Shown: in pieces, positions 9,586 to 17,583 of the stretch
How the letters are laid out: each line of letters opens with the position of its first letter
Position numbering within the stretch: the stretch's first letter is position 1
Source: BOG-908 sp964244615
GTDB taxonomy: Bacteria; Pseudomonadota; Alphaproteobacteria; Acetobacterales; Acetobacteraceae
DNA: 47,156 bases
Direction: 5' to 3'
Assembly (NCBI GenBank): GCA_964244615.1
Contig: CAXTJP010000017.1
Coordinates: 1-47,156 of the forward strand
Position numbers and translations under genes: made by a program
The notes under the pieces: model-generated
The model's database searches: none
Seen by the model: only the letters and a program-made list of their open reading frames with translations
Told to the model about the DNA's origin: nothing

Positions 9586-11102
9586 CGCGGGTCGCGCCCG
9601 CGACGCAGCCACGCGCGACCCGGCCAGGCGCGGTGGCGCCTGCGCGGATCGCGATCGTCGGCGGGGGCTTCTCGGGCGCGGTGGCCGCCATGCACCTGGC
9701 CCGCAAGTCGACGATCCCGCTGGCCATCGACATCATCGAGCCGCGCGCCATGCTGGGCGGCGGGGTCGCGTACTCGGCCACCGATCCCGCGCATCGTATC
9801 AACGTGCCGGCAAGCCGGATGACGGTGTTCGCCGACGATCCCGAGCAGTTCGACCGCTGGATGCGGGCGCGCGCCACCCTGGACGACGACCCGGCGGCGT
9901 TGTGGGAAGACGGCAGCGCCTTTCCGCAGCGCGGCGTGTTCGGCCGCTACATCGCCGCCCTGGTCGAGGATGCCGCAAGCAGGCCGGACGTGGCGTTACG
10001 CCACCACCGCAGCACGGTATCCGACATCGTGCTTCGGCCGGGCGGGTACACGCTCCGCCTGCAGGATGGCGGGGCGTTGCAGGCCGACCTGGTGATCCTG
10101 GCGGTCAGCCACCCGCCGCCCGCCGTGCCCGCCCCGCTGCGCGCCGTGGAGGCGGCAGGAGCCCCGGTGATCGCCGACCCATGGCGGCCCGGCGCGCTGG
10201 ACGCCATCGCGCCGCAGGCGAGCGTGGCGGTGGTGGGCACCGGCCTGACCATGGCCGACATCGTCTCCACGCTGGACCGGCGCGGCCATCGCGGCTCAAT
10301 CACGGCGATCTCGCGCCGCGGCTTGCTGTCACGCGGGCACGCTTTCGGCGCGGTCGCGAAGCGGGACTGGTTCGAGACGGCCGCCCCCAGCCGAACCGGC
10401 CTCGGCCTGTCACGGACGGTGCGGGCGCAGGTTGAGGAGGCGGCCGCGGCGGGCCAGCCCTGGCAGGCGGTGTTCGACGATGTCAGGGCCAATGCGCGAC
10501 GGCTATGGGCCGCGCTGGACACGACGGAACGCCGGCGCGTCCTGCGGCATCTGCGACCCTATTGGGACGTGCACCGTTTCCGCATCGCCCCGCAGGCGGA
10601 GCAAACCATCGCCCGGTTGCGTGCGACCGGCCAGTTCCGCTCGCTGGCGGCCTCCCTGCTGCGGGCGGAGTGGGACGGCAGGGTGCAGCTTCGGCTGCGC
10701 CCGCGCGGCGCGGCGCCCGGCTGCACCGTCGGGCTGGACGCCGACGCGGTGATCGTGACGACGGGACCGGCGCATGCGGGCGCAATCGCCTCCAACACCG
10801 CCTTGGCGTCGCTGGCGCGGGCCGGGCTGGTCCGCCCCGACCCGCTCGGCCTGGGCCTGGACGTCGACGGTTTGAACCGGGCCGTCGGCGCGGAGGGCGC
10901 CGTCCGCCGCAGCCTGCTTGTGGTGGGACCGCTCGCCCGGGCGCAGGTCGGCGAGTTGATGGGGCTGCCGCAAGTGTCCGAGCACGCGGAGATGGTCGCC
11001 GAAACAGCCTTGGCCACCATGCTGGCGATCGCGGCCGATCGGGATCCTGTTGCGTTTGACGCAGCGCGCAACGACCGGCTTGCTGCCATTCCAACAGCCT
11101 AG
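9582..11102 (+). CDS. FAD/NAD(P)-binding oxidoreductase (YdhS/COG4529-like), copy 1
   Basis: 506-aa cytoplasmic flavoprotein of the FAD-NAD(P)-binding family. The first dinucleotide motif IAIVGGGFSGAVAAMHL (about residues 23-39) is followed by IEPRAMLGGGVAY and INVPASRM, characteristic of this group. A second Rossmann motif, VAVVGTGLTMADIVSTL, lies near residue 210. The GTG start at 9582 overlaps the ssuD stop, so the two are probably translated together. A paralogue lies at the far end of the island (21345-22772). The family has no settled activity; the context suggests a redox step or electron supply in organosulfur use, but that is inference. The 3' end (11047-11064) carries a candidate activator-binding site for the downstream promoter. 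Confidence 0.85.
   Translation: MTRVAPATQPRATRPGAVAPARIAIVGGGFSGAVAAMHLARKSTIPLAIDIIEPRAMLGGGVAYSATDPAHRINVPASRMTVFADDPEQFDRWMRARATLDDDPAALWEDGSAFPQRGVFGRYIAALVEDAASRPDVALRHHRSTVSDIVLRPGGYTLRLQDGGALQADLVILAVSHPPPAVPAPLRAVEAAGAPVIADPWRPGALDAIAPQASVAVVGTGLTMADIVSTLDRRGHRGSITAISRRGLLSRGHAFGAVAKRDWFETAAPSRTGLGLSRTVRAQVEEAAAAGQPWQAVFDDVRANARRLWAALDTTERRRVLRHLRPYWDVHRFRIAPQAEQTIARLRATGQFRSLAASLLRAEWDGRVQLRLRPRGAAPGCTVGLDADAVIVTTGPAHAGAIASNTALASLARAGLVRPDPLGLGLDVDGLNRAVGAEGAVRRSLLVVGPLARAQVGELMGLPQVSEHAEMVAETALATMLAIAADRDPVAFDAARNDRLAAIPTA
11047..11064. promoter_or_regulatory. Candidate activator site (UAS 2) inside the 3' end of the FAD gene
   Basis: CTGTTGCGTTTGACGCAG, with inner palindrome TGCGT-TTG-ACGCA, matches the reverse complement of the 8306-8323 repeat in 14 of 18 positions. 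It sits about 118 bp upstream of the start expected from the sigma-54 promoter at 11148-11163, a typical enhancer distance. Confidence 0.4.
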
Positions 11103-11147
11103 GTCGTGGTTTTACGAGATCTCTCCGAAAACAACGATCTGTGACCG

Positions 11148-11163
11148 TGGCACGACCCTTGCT
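11148..11163 (+). promoter_or_regulatory. Sigma-54 (-24/-12) promoter of the liv-sulfur operon
   Basis: TGGCACGACCCTTGCT is a full match to the consensus TGGCACG-N4-TTGCW, with GG at 11149-11150 and GC at 11161-11162. The predicted start is near 11173, about 40 bp before the livG-like start. Confidence 0.88.
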
Positions 11164-11215
11164 GCAAGACTTCGCGCGGACATTCGCGTGGATTGCTTGC
11201 GCTTGAGGAGGGGAG

Positions 11216-12121
11216 ATGGACCTGCTGCCGACCCGCCCAGCCGCGTCAAGCCTGTTGGCGTCCGGCTTGGGCCGCAGCCTTGCAAAGCGGGTCGGAAGCG
11301 CTCGGAGCCTCCCGGCCCTGTCGCGTGCGGCCGAGGGCGAGGCGGTGCTGCGCATCGATGCAGTATCGCTGGCGTTCGGCGGTGTCGCGGCCCTGCGTGA
11401 CGTGTCGCTGGCCGTGAGGCCGGGCGAGATACGCGCCATCATCGGCCCGAACGGCGCGGGCAAGAGCTCGCTGCTGAACGTCGTCACAGGAGTCTATCGG
11501 CCGCAAGCGGGAACCGTGATGCTCGGCGGCCAGGTGCATGCGCAGGTGCCGACGGCGCGCCTGGCGTCGCTGGGTGTCGGGCGAACGTTCCAGAACCTTG
11601 CCCTGTTCGGCGGGTTGTCAGTCCTCCACAACGTGGCCGCCGGCTGCAGTTTTCAGGGCCGCGCCGGGCTGTTCGAGCAGTTGGCGGGTTTCGGCCGCGC
11701 GCGTGCCGAGGAACGCGACACGCTGGAGCGCGCGCGCCGGGCGATCGGCTTCTTCGATCTGGCCGCCCATGCGGAGCGGCTGGCCGGCACGCTGCCCTAC
11801 GGCCTGCAGAAGCGCGTGGAGCTTGCACGCGCCATGGTCGCCCACCCGCATCTGTTGCTGCTGGACGAGCCGATGGCCGGCATGGTGCGCGCCGACAAGC
11901 AGTTGTTGGCGCGCACCATCCGCAGGCTGCGCGACAGCTACGGCACCGCGATCGTGTTGATCGAGCACGACGTCGGGGTGGTGATGGATCTGTCCGACCG
12001 CATCGCCGTGCTGGATCATGGATTGAAGATCGCCGACGGCACGCCGTCCGAGATCGCCGCGGACCAGGGCGTGATCGACGCCTATCTGGGTGTCGCGCAC
12101 GACGAACCGGACGACGTCTGA
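11216..12121 (+). CDS. Branched-chain amino acid-type ABC transporter ATP-binding protein (LivG-like)
   Basis: 301-aa ATPase. Walker A is IIGPNGAGKSSLLN, the Q-loop region is VGRTFQNLALF, the signature is LPYGLQKRVELARA and Walker B is LLLLDEPMAGM, followed by the H-loop in VLIEHDVGVVMDLS. The glycine-led signature and the C-terminal DGTPSEIAADQGVIDAYLG are typical of LivG. It carries ~40 extra N-terminal residues before the ABC fold; the start at ATG 11216 is nevertheless supported by the strong GAGGAGGGG site at 11205-11213. It is the first gene after the sigma-54 promoter and overlaps livH by one base. In this context the transporter probably carries an organosulfur compound and not leucine; that is inference. 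Confidence 0.92.
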   Translation: MDLLPTRPAASSLLASGLGRSLAKRVGSARSLPALSRAAEGEAVLRIDAVSLAFGGVAALRDVSLAVRPGEIRAIIGPNGAGKSSLLNVVTGVYRPQAGTVMLGGQVHAQVPTARLASLGVGRTFQNLALFGGLSVLHNVAAGCSFQGRAGLFEQLAGFGRARAEERDTLERARRAIGFFDLAAHAERLAGTLPYGLQKRVELARAMVAHPHLLLLDEPMAGMVRADKQLLARTIRRLRDSYGTAIVLIEHDVGVVMDLSDRIAVLDHGLKIADGTPSEIAADQGVIDAYLGVAHDEPDDV

Positions 12122-13008
12122 TGGATTGGGGCTTCTTCCTGGAAGTGCTGGTCGGCGGGCTGCTGTCCGGCGTGATGTACTCGCTCGTCGCGATCGGCTT
12201 CGTGCTGATCTACAAGACGTCCGGCGTGCTGAACTTCGCGCAGGGCTCGATGGTGCTGTTCGCGGCGCTGAGCTTCGTCAGCCTGCTGGAGCGCGGCGTG
12301 CCGTTCTGGGCCTGCCTGCTGGCGACGTTGGCGCTGATGACGGTGCTCGGCCTGCTTATCGAGCGGCTGGTGCTGCGGCCGCTGCTGAACCAGCCGCCGA
12401 TGACGCTGTTCACCGCCACGCTCGGCGTGTCCTACATCATCGACGGCGTGGCCCAGCTCGCCTGGGGCACCGAGGTGCACGCGCTGGACATCGGCATCGA
12501 CGACACGCCGCTCGACATCGCGGGTATCTCCATCAGCAGTTTCGACATCGCGGCCGCCGTGATCGCCGGCGCCATGGTTGCAGCCCTGCTCGCGTTCTTT
12601 CGCTACACCAGGATCGGTCTGACGTTCCGTGCGGCGGCCGACGATCCGTTCGCGGCGCTGGCGGTCGGGCTCGACCTTAACCGCATCCTGATCGCGGTGT
12701 GGACGGCGGCTGGCTTCGTCGCCGTCGTCGCCGGGCTGCTATGGGGTGCGCGCCTGGGCGTGCAGTTCTCGCTCTCGCTGATCGTGCTGAAGGCGTTGCC
12801 GGTCCTGGTGCTGGGCGGGTTCGACTCGATTGCGGGCGCCATCGTCGGCGGCCTGATCGTCGGCGCCATCGAGAAGCTGGCCGAAGTATTCCTGGGGCCC
12901 TACGTCGGCGGCGGGATCGAGGGCTGGATCGCCTACGCCGCGGCGCTCGCCTTCCTGCTGGTACGCCCGAACGGTCTGTTCGGCATGCGCCCGGTGGAAC
13001 GCGTATGA
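12121..13008 (+). CDS. ABC transporter permease (LivH-like)
   Basis: 295-aa inner-membrane permease with about eight hydrophobic helices. The N-terminal GLLSGVMYSLVAIGFVLIYK and VLNFAQGSMVLF are classical LivH motifs. The cytoplasmic coupling segment RAAADDPFAALAVGLDLN and the late LPVLVLGGFDSIAGAIVGGL also match. The ATG overlaps the livG-like stop by one base, and the end overlaps the livM-like start by four, so the subunits are translationally coupled. Confidence 0.93.
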   Translation: MDWGFFLEVLVGGLLSGVMYSLVAIGFVLIYKTSGVLNFAQGSMVLFAALSFVSLLERGVPFWACLLATLALMTVLGLLIERLVLRPLLNQPPMTLFTATLGVSYIIDGVAQLAWGTEVHALDIGIDDTPLDIAGISISSFDIAAAVIAGAMVAALLAFFRYTRIGLTFRAAADDPFAALAVGLDLNRILIAVWTAAGFVAVVAGLLWGARLGVQFSLSLIVLKALPVLVLGGFDSIAGAIVGGLIVGAIEKLAEVFLGPYVGGGIEGWIAYAAALAFLLVRPNGLFGMRPVERV

Positions 13009-14048
13009 GCGCGGCCCTGACGGTCGCGAGCCCCATGCGTGGGCTGCCCGCGTCGCTGCTCGGCGTCGTTGCCGTACTCGGGGTGGCCTTCGGCGTCCTC
13101 CCGCTCGTCGGCACCGAGTACCTGTTCGATGCGATCCTGACGCCTTTCCTGGCGCTGTCGCTTGCGGCACTCGGGCTGAACATCCTGGCCGGTTACGCGG
13201 GCCAGGTCTCGCTCGGCTCATCCGCCTTCATGGCCGTCGGCGCCTACGCGGCGTACAACCTGATCCTGCGCCTGCCCGGGTTGCCGATGCTGGTCGACCT
13301 GGTGCTGGCCGGCGTGGTGACCGCCGCCGTGGGGCTGGTGTTCGGCTTGCCCAGCCTGCGTCTGCGCGGCTTCTACCTCGCCGTCTCCACGCTGGCCGCG
13401 CAGTTCTTCGTGCCCTGGGCGCTGAACAAGTTCGGCTGGTTCTCCAACGACGATCCCTCGGGCGTGATTTCCGCGCCGGCCCTGTGGCTCGGGCCGGTGC
13501 ATTTCGACGGCCCGCGCGGCCGTTACCTGTTCTGCCTGATCGTCACGACCGTGGTGACGCTTGTGGCGTGGCGCCTGGTGCGGTCGCGCACCGGGCGCAA
13601 CTTCGTGGCCATACGCGATCACGAGACGGCAGCACGGGTGATCGGGGTGCCGGTGCTGCGGACCAAGCTCGTGGCCTTTGCAGCGTCGTCCTTCATCATC
13701 GGCATCGCCGGCGTGCTGTGGGCCTTCGCCTACCTGCGCACCGTGGAACCGGCCGGGTTCAATCTGGACCGTTCGTTCCAGATCCTGTTCATCATCATCC
13801 TGGGCGGTCTGGCCTCGCTGCGCGGCGCCTTTCTCGGGGCGGCACTGATGGTGACGTTCCCGCTGCTGCTGTCGCGCGCGGGGCAGGCGCTGCTCGGGTC
13901 CGCCTTCGACTCCGGCGTGCTGGAGATGTCGCAGCGCATCGCCACGGGGGCGATGATCGTGCTGTTCCTGATCGCCGAGCCGGCTGGCCTGACCGATCTG
14001 CTCGACCGCTTATACGCGGGCCTGGCGCGCAGGATGGTGCGCCCGTGA
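13005..14048 (+). CDS. ABC transporter permease (LivM-like)
   Basis: 347-aa second permease. Family features are LALSLAALGLNILAGYAGQVSLG near the N-terminus (given here in overlapping sense as LNILAGYAGQVSLG), SLRLRGFYLAVSTLA, the coupling helix FVAIRDHETAARVIGV and LFIIILGGLASLRGAFLGA. I placed the start at ATG 13005, which overlaps the livH stop (ATGA); the frame is open further upstream within livH, but in a different reading of that gene. The stop overlaps the next GTG start by four bases. Confidence 0.93.
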   Translation: MSAALTVASPMRGLPASLLGVVAVLGVAFGVLPLVGTEYLFDAILTPFLALSLAALGLNILAGYAGQVSLGSSAFMAVGAYAAYNLILRLPGLPMLVDLVLAGVVTAAVGLVFGLPSLRLRGFYLAVSTLAAQFFVPWALNKFGWFSNDDPSGVISAPALWLGPVHFDGPRGRYLFCLIVTTVVTLVAWRLVRSRTGRNFVAIRDHETAARVIGVPVLRTKLVAFAASSFIIGIAGVLWAFAYLRTVEPAGFNLDRSFQILFIIILGGLASLRGAFLGAALMVTFPLLLSRAGQALLGSAFDSGVLEMSQRIATGAMIVLFLIAEPAGLTDLLDRLYAGLARRMVRP

Positions 14049-14824
14049 CGGCGCTGCTGACGCTCGATGGTCTGCACGTGACCTACAACCACGCCATCGT
14101 GGCGCTGGACGGGGTGTCGCTGGACGTCGGCGAGGGCGAGATCGTGGCCCTGCTCGGCGCCAACGGCGCCGGCAAGTCGACCACGCTGAAGGCGATCTCC
14201 AACCTGCTGCCGGCGCAGCGCGGCCAGGTGACGCAGGGGCGGGTGTTGTTTGCGGGTCAGGACATCACCCGGCTCAACGCCTCGCGCATCGTGCGCCAGG
14301 GCCTCGTGCAGGTTCTCGAAGGCCGGCACTGCTTTCGTTCGCTCACGATCGAGGAGAACCTGTTGACCGGCGCCGCCGCCGTTCACGGGGGCCGGGCTGC
14401 GTCGCGGCGCGAGCTGGCGCGCGTCTACGACATCTTCCCGCGCCTGGCCGAGAAGCGTCGGCTGCAGGCGGGCCTGGCGTCGGGCGGCGAGCAGCAGATG
14501 ACGGCGATCGGCCGGGCCCTGATGTCGCGCCCCCGCCTGCTGGTACTCGACGAGCCCTCCATGGGTTTGGCGCCGCGCACGGTGGAGGAAATCTTCGCCA
14601 CCCTGCGCAGGCTCAACGAGGCTGACGGCGTCTCGATCCTGGTGGCCGAGCAGAACTCCACGGTCGCGCTGCGAACCGCACATCGCGCATGCGTGCTCGA
14701 ACACGGCGCCGTGGTGCTGAGCGACAGCGCGGCGCGGCTTCGCGAGCGTGACGACATTCGTGCCTTCTATCTCGGCCTGGCCGATCCGCGACGCGAGACG
14801 GTGCGCCTGGCCGAGACAACCTGA
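14045..14824 (+). CDS. ABC transporter ATP-binding protein (LivF-like)
   Basis: 259-aa second ATPase of the Liv-type transporter. Walker A is LLGANGAGKSTTLK, the signature region is LASGGEQQMTAIGRAL, Walker B is LLVLDEPSMGLAP and the H-loop region is ILVAEQNSTVAL. The C-terminus ends with a short LivF-like tail (FYLGLADPRRETVRLAETT). The start is GTG 14045, overlapping the livM-like stop as GTGA. With livG, livH and livM this makes a complete translocator; the binding protein is encoded two genes later (16144). Confidence 0.93.
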   Translation: MTALLTLDGLHVTYNHAIVALDGVSLDVGEGEIVALLGANGAGKSTTLKAISNLLPAQRGQVTQGRVLFAGQDITRLNASRIVRQGLVQVLEGRHCFRSLTIEENLLTGAAAVHGGRAASRRELARVYDIFPRLAEKRRLQAGLASGGEQQMTAIGRALMSRPRLLVLDEPSMGLAPRTVEEIFATLRRLNEADGVSILVAEQNSTVALRTAHRACVLEHGAVVLSDSAARLRERDDIRAFYLGLADPRRETVRLAETT

Positions 14825-14855
14825 TCCGGCACAGCCGGGGCAAAGGAGACGAGCG

Positions 14856-16109
14856 ATGAGTGCGGCGATACAGATGGAGACCAGGCCTGCGCAGAAGCAG
14901 AGCGTCCCGGGCGTGCCGCGTCCGCTCAGAGCGGCGCATGTCGTCGGCAGCGATGCCGAGGCGATCGACATTGCGCACGCCCTGGCGGAGAGTTTCGCGA
15001 CCGGCGCTGCGCAGCGCGACCGGCACCGTATCCTGCCGATCGTCGAGATAGACGCGTTCTCGCAAAGCGGGCTGTGGTCCATCAACGTGCCGCGGGCGTT
15101 TGGTGGACCGGAATTGTCCTACGCCACGATGGCGCAGGTGATCGCGATCATCGCGGCCGCGGACCCGTCGGTGGCGCAGATATCGCAGAACCATCTGGGT
15201 GTGGTGGCGGCGATCCGGACCGTGTCCGACGAGGCGCAGAAACGGCTTCTGTTCGGCGAGGTGCTGCGCGGCATACGGTTCGGCAACGCGTTCTCGGAGT
15301 TCGGCAGCAAGCGCGCCGCGGATTTCGAGACGCGTTTCACCGACGAGGGCGACCACGTGGTGGTGACCGGCCGGAAATTCTATTCGACCGGAGCGCTTCT
15401 GGCCCACATGGTACCGATCGTGGCGCTCGACGACCAGGGTCGCGCCTGGTACGCGATCGCCGACCGCGACGCGCCCGGGCTGACGGTCATCGATGACTGG
15501 TCAAGCTTCGGCCAGCGCATCACCGGCAGCGGCACGGTCATCCTGGACCACGTGCGCGTGCCCAAGACGCGCCTCGTTCCAGGTTTCAAAGGCTACGAGA
15601 TCCCCACCGCGGACGGCCCGATCTTCCAGATCATCCAGGCGGCCGTGGATACCGGCATCGCACGCGGCACGCTGCAGGAGACGATACGCTTCGTACGTGA
15701 GAAATCGCGTGCCTGGGTCGATAGCGGCCAGGAGCATGCGTGGCAGGATCCCTACACGATCCAGCGCATCGGCGACCTCAGCGTGCGGCTGAGCGCCACC
15801 GAAGCGCTGCTCGAGCGTGCGGGGCGGGTGATCGACCGTGCCGTCGCCAGCCCCAGCGCGCAGGCCGGCGTGGACGCGCAGATTGCGGTGGCGGAGGCCA
15901 AGATCCTGTCGACCGAGATCGCCATCGAAGCGACCAACCGCCTGTTCGAACTCGCCGGCACACGCTCGACCCTGGCCGAGCACAACCTCGATCGCCACTG
16001 GCGCAACGCGCGCACCCATACGCTGCACGATCCGGTGCGCTGGAAATACGCGATCGTCGGCAACTACGTGTTGAACGGCATCAACCCGCCATTGCACGCC
16101 TGGAGCTGA
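14856..16109 (+). CDS. SfnB-type sulfur acquisition oxidoreductase
   Basis: 417-aa flavoenzyme of the acyl-CoA dehydrogenase fold, in the SfnB/DszC branch that is found in sulfate-starvation clusters and is thought to oxygenate or desulfurise organosulfur compounds with reduced flavin. Recognisable segments are GLWSINVPRAFGGPELSYAT, AQISQNHLGVVAAIR, GNAFSEFGSKRAADFET, FYSTGALLAHMVPIVA, QRITGSGTVILDHVRVP and the C-terminal RHWRNARTHTLHDPVRWKY. The start at ATG 14856 is supported by GGAG at 14845-14848. It sits between livF and the binding-protein gene, so oxygenase and transport genes are interleaved on one transcript. The exact substrate cannot be read from sequence. Confidence 0.9.
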   Translation: MSAAIQMETRPAQKQSVPGVPRPLRAAHVVGSDAEAIDIAHALAESFATGAAQRDRHRILPIVEIDAFSQSGLWSINVPRAFGGPELSYATMAQVIAIIAAADPSVAQISQNHLGVVAAIRTVSDEAQKRLLFGEVLRGIRFGNAFSEFGSKRAADFETRFTDEGDHVVVTGRKFYSTGALLAHMVPIVALDDQGRAWYAIADRDAPGLTVIDDWSSFGQRITGSGTVILDHVRVPKTRLVPGFKGYEIPTADGPIFQIIQAAVDTGIARGTLQETIRFVREKSRAWVDSGQEHAWQDPYTIQRIGDLSVRLSATEALLERAGRVIDRAVASPSAQAGVDAQIAVAEAKILSTEIAIEATNRLFELAGTRSTLAEHNLDRHWRNARTHTLHDPVRWKYAIVGNYVLNGINPPLHAWS

Positions 16110-16143
16110 TCTCATCGATTGGACGATTGAGGGGGGACTGACC

Positions 16144-17472
16144 ATGACCACGATGCAGAAACTACGAGCCCTTCTAGCAGCGACGGTTGCCGTGAGCACC
16201 CTTGCTGCGGGTCAGGCTCGCGCCGACGAACAGTATTTTCCGTTGCAGAGCTATCGCGTCGGTCCGTACGCGGCCGGCGGCACCGGGTTCTTTGGCGGGT
16301 TCATCGACTACATGAACCTGATCAATACCCGTGATGGCGGCGTGAACGGCGTGAAGCTGACCTGGGACGAATGCGAGACCCAGTACGAGGTGGAACGCGG
16401 CGTGGAGTGCTACAAGCGTCAGAAGGGTCGTGCCGGCGTGGCCGCCTGGAACCCGCTCTCGGTCGGCATCGCCTACGCGATGATCGACGACGTCACGTCG
16501 GACAGGGTGCCGCTGATCACCATCAACCACGGCCGCACGGCATCCACCGATGGCCGCGTGTTCCCCTACGTGTTTCCCCTGCTGCTCAACCCGTACAGCG
16601 AAACGTCCGGCATCGTGAACTACATCGCCGGCAAGCTCGGCGGCGTGGACAAGCTGCGCGGCCGCAAGATCGTGGTGCTCTACCACGGCTCGCCCTACGG
16701 CAAGGAGACGATCCCGATCTATGAGTTGCTGGCGCAGAAATTCGGCTTCCAGGTGCAGCAGATCGAGGTGCCGCACCCGGGCAACGAGCAGCAGTCGCAG
16801 TGGCTGACCATCCGACGCGCCAAGCCGGACTACGTGGTACTGCGTGGCTGGGGCGTGATGAACCCCGTGGCGCTGAAGACTGCGGTGAAGACCGGCTACC
16901 CGGTCAGCCACATCATCGGTAACGTATGGTCGAACTCCGAGGAGGATGTGCGCCCGGCCGGTGCCGCGGCAAAGGGCTACGTTGCCATCACCACCCAGGC
17001 TTCGGGCGCGCAGTATCCTGTGCTGCAGGACATCGTGAAGACCGTCTATGGGTCCGGCCACGGCAACCTGAGCGACAAATCGCGCATCGGCAGCGTCTAC
17101 CACAATCTCGGTATCGTGAACGGCATCCTCAACGTGGAAGCCGTCCGCATCGCACAGCAGAGATACGGTCATCGCACGCTGACCGGCGACGAGGTGCGCT
17201 GGGGTTTCGAGAACCTGCGCCTGGACGAGGCACGCGTGGCGGCACTGGGCGCCCACGACCTGTTCCACTCCATCAACGTCACCTGTGCCAATCATGAGGG
17301 CGACGGGCTCGTGACTTTTCAGCAATGGGACGGCACGAAGTGGACTGTGGTGAGCGGCTGGATCGCGCCGGACTGGAAGCTGCTGCGCCCGATCATCGAA
17401 AAGGCGGCGGCGCAGTACAGCGCGGAGAAGGGCATCACGCCGCGCAGTTGCGGGGCCGACGTGAAAAGCTAG
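16144..17472 (+). CDS. LivK-type periplasmic substrate-binding protein
   Basis: 442-aa exported binding protein. The signal peptide is MTTMQKLRALLAATVAVSTL with cleavage near ARA-DEQ. The mature protein starts with the Peripla_BP_6 pattern (YRVGPYAAGGTGFFGGFIDY, then NTRDGGVNGVKL) and keeps the second-lobe features VVLYHGSPYGKETIPIYELL and the interlobe region YVVLRGWGVMNPVAL. It should deliver ligand to the LivHM-type permease. It is longer than E. coli LivK (~369 aa) and belongs to the ~400-450-aa branch. A GA-rich ribosome-binding site (GAGGGGGG) precedes ATG 16144. A stable hairpin follows the gene. Confidence 0.92.
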   Translation: MTTMQKLRALLAATVAVSTLAAGQARADEQYFPLQSYRVGPYAAGGTGFFGGFIDYMNLINTRDGGVNGVKLTWDECETQYEVERGVECYKRQKGRAGVAAWNPLSVGIAYAMIDDVTSDRVPLITINHGRTASTDGRVFPYVFPLLLNPYSETSGIVNYIAGKLGGVDKLRGRKIVVLYHGSPYGKETIPIYELLAQKFGFQVQQIEVPHPGNEQQSQWLTIRRAKPDYVVLRGWGVMNPVALKTAVKTGYPVSHIIGNVWSNSEEDVRPAGAAAKGYVAITTQASGAQYPVLQDIVKTVYGSGHGNLSDKSRIGSVYHNLGIVNGILNVEAVRIAQQRYGHRTLTGDEVRWGFENLRLDEARVAALGAHDLFHSINVTCANHEGDGLVTFQQWDGTKWTVVSGWIAPDWKLLRPIIEKAAAQYSAEKGITPRSCGADVKS

Positions 17473-17483
17473 CCACACACCGG

Positions 17484-17508
17484 GCCGGTGCCCGATGGCG
17501 GCACCGGC
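17484..17508 (+). other. Intercistronic hairpin after the binding-protein gene
   Basis: GCCGGTGCC (17484-17492) and GGCACCGGC (17500-17508) pair perfectly over 9 bp with a 7-nt loop, 12 bases after the stop codon. There is no T run, so it is more likely an mRNA-stabilising or attenuating structure, which would raise binding-protein output over the downstream porin, than a full terminator. Confidence 0.55.
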
Positions 17509-17583
17509 AGCGTCGATCATCAACATCGTTCTGCAGCCGGCGGACCTGTGCCGCGGGACGAACCGCCGCGGGGATTTGCCGAT

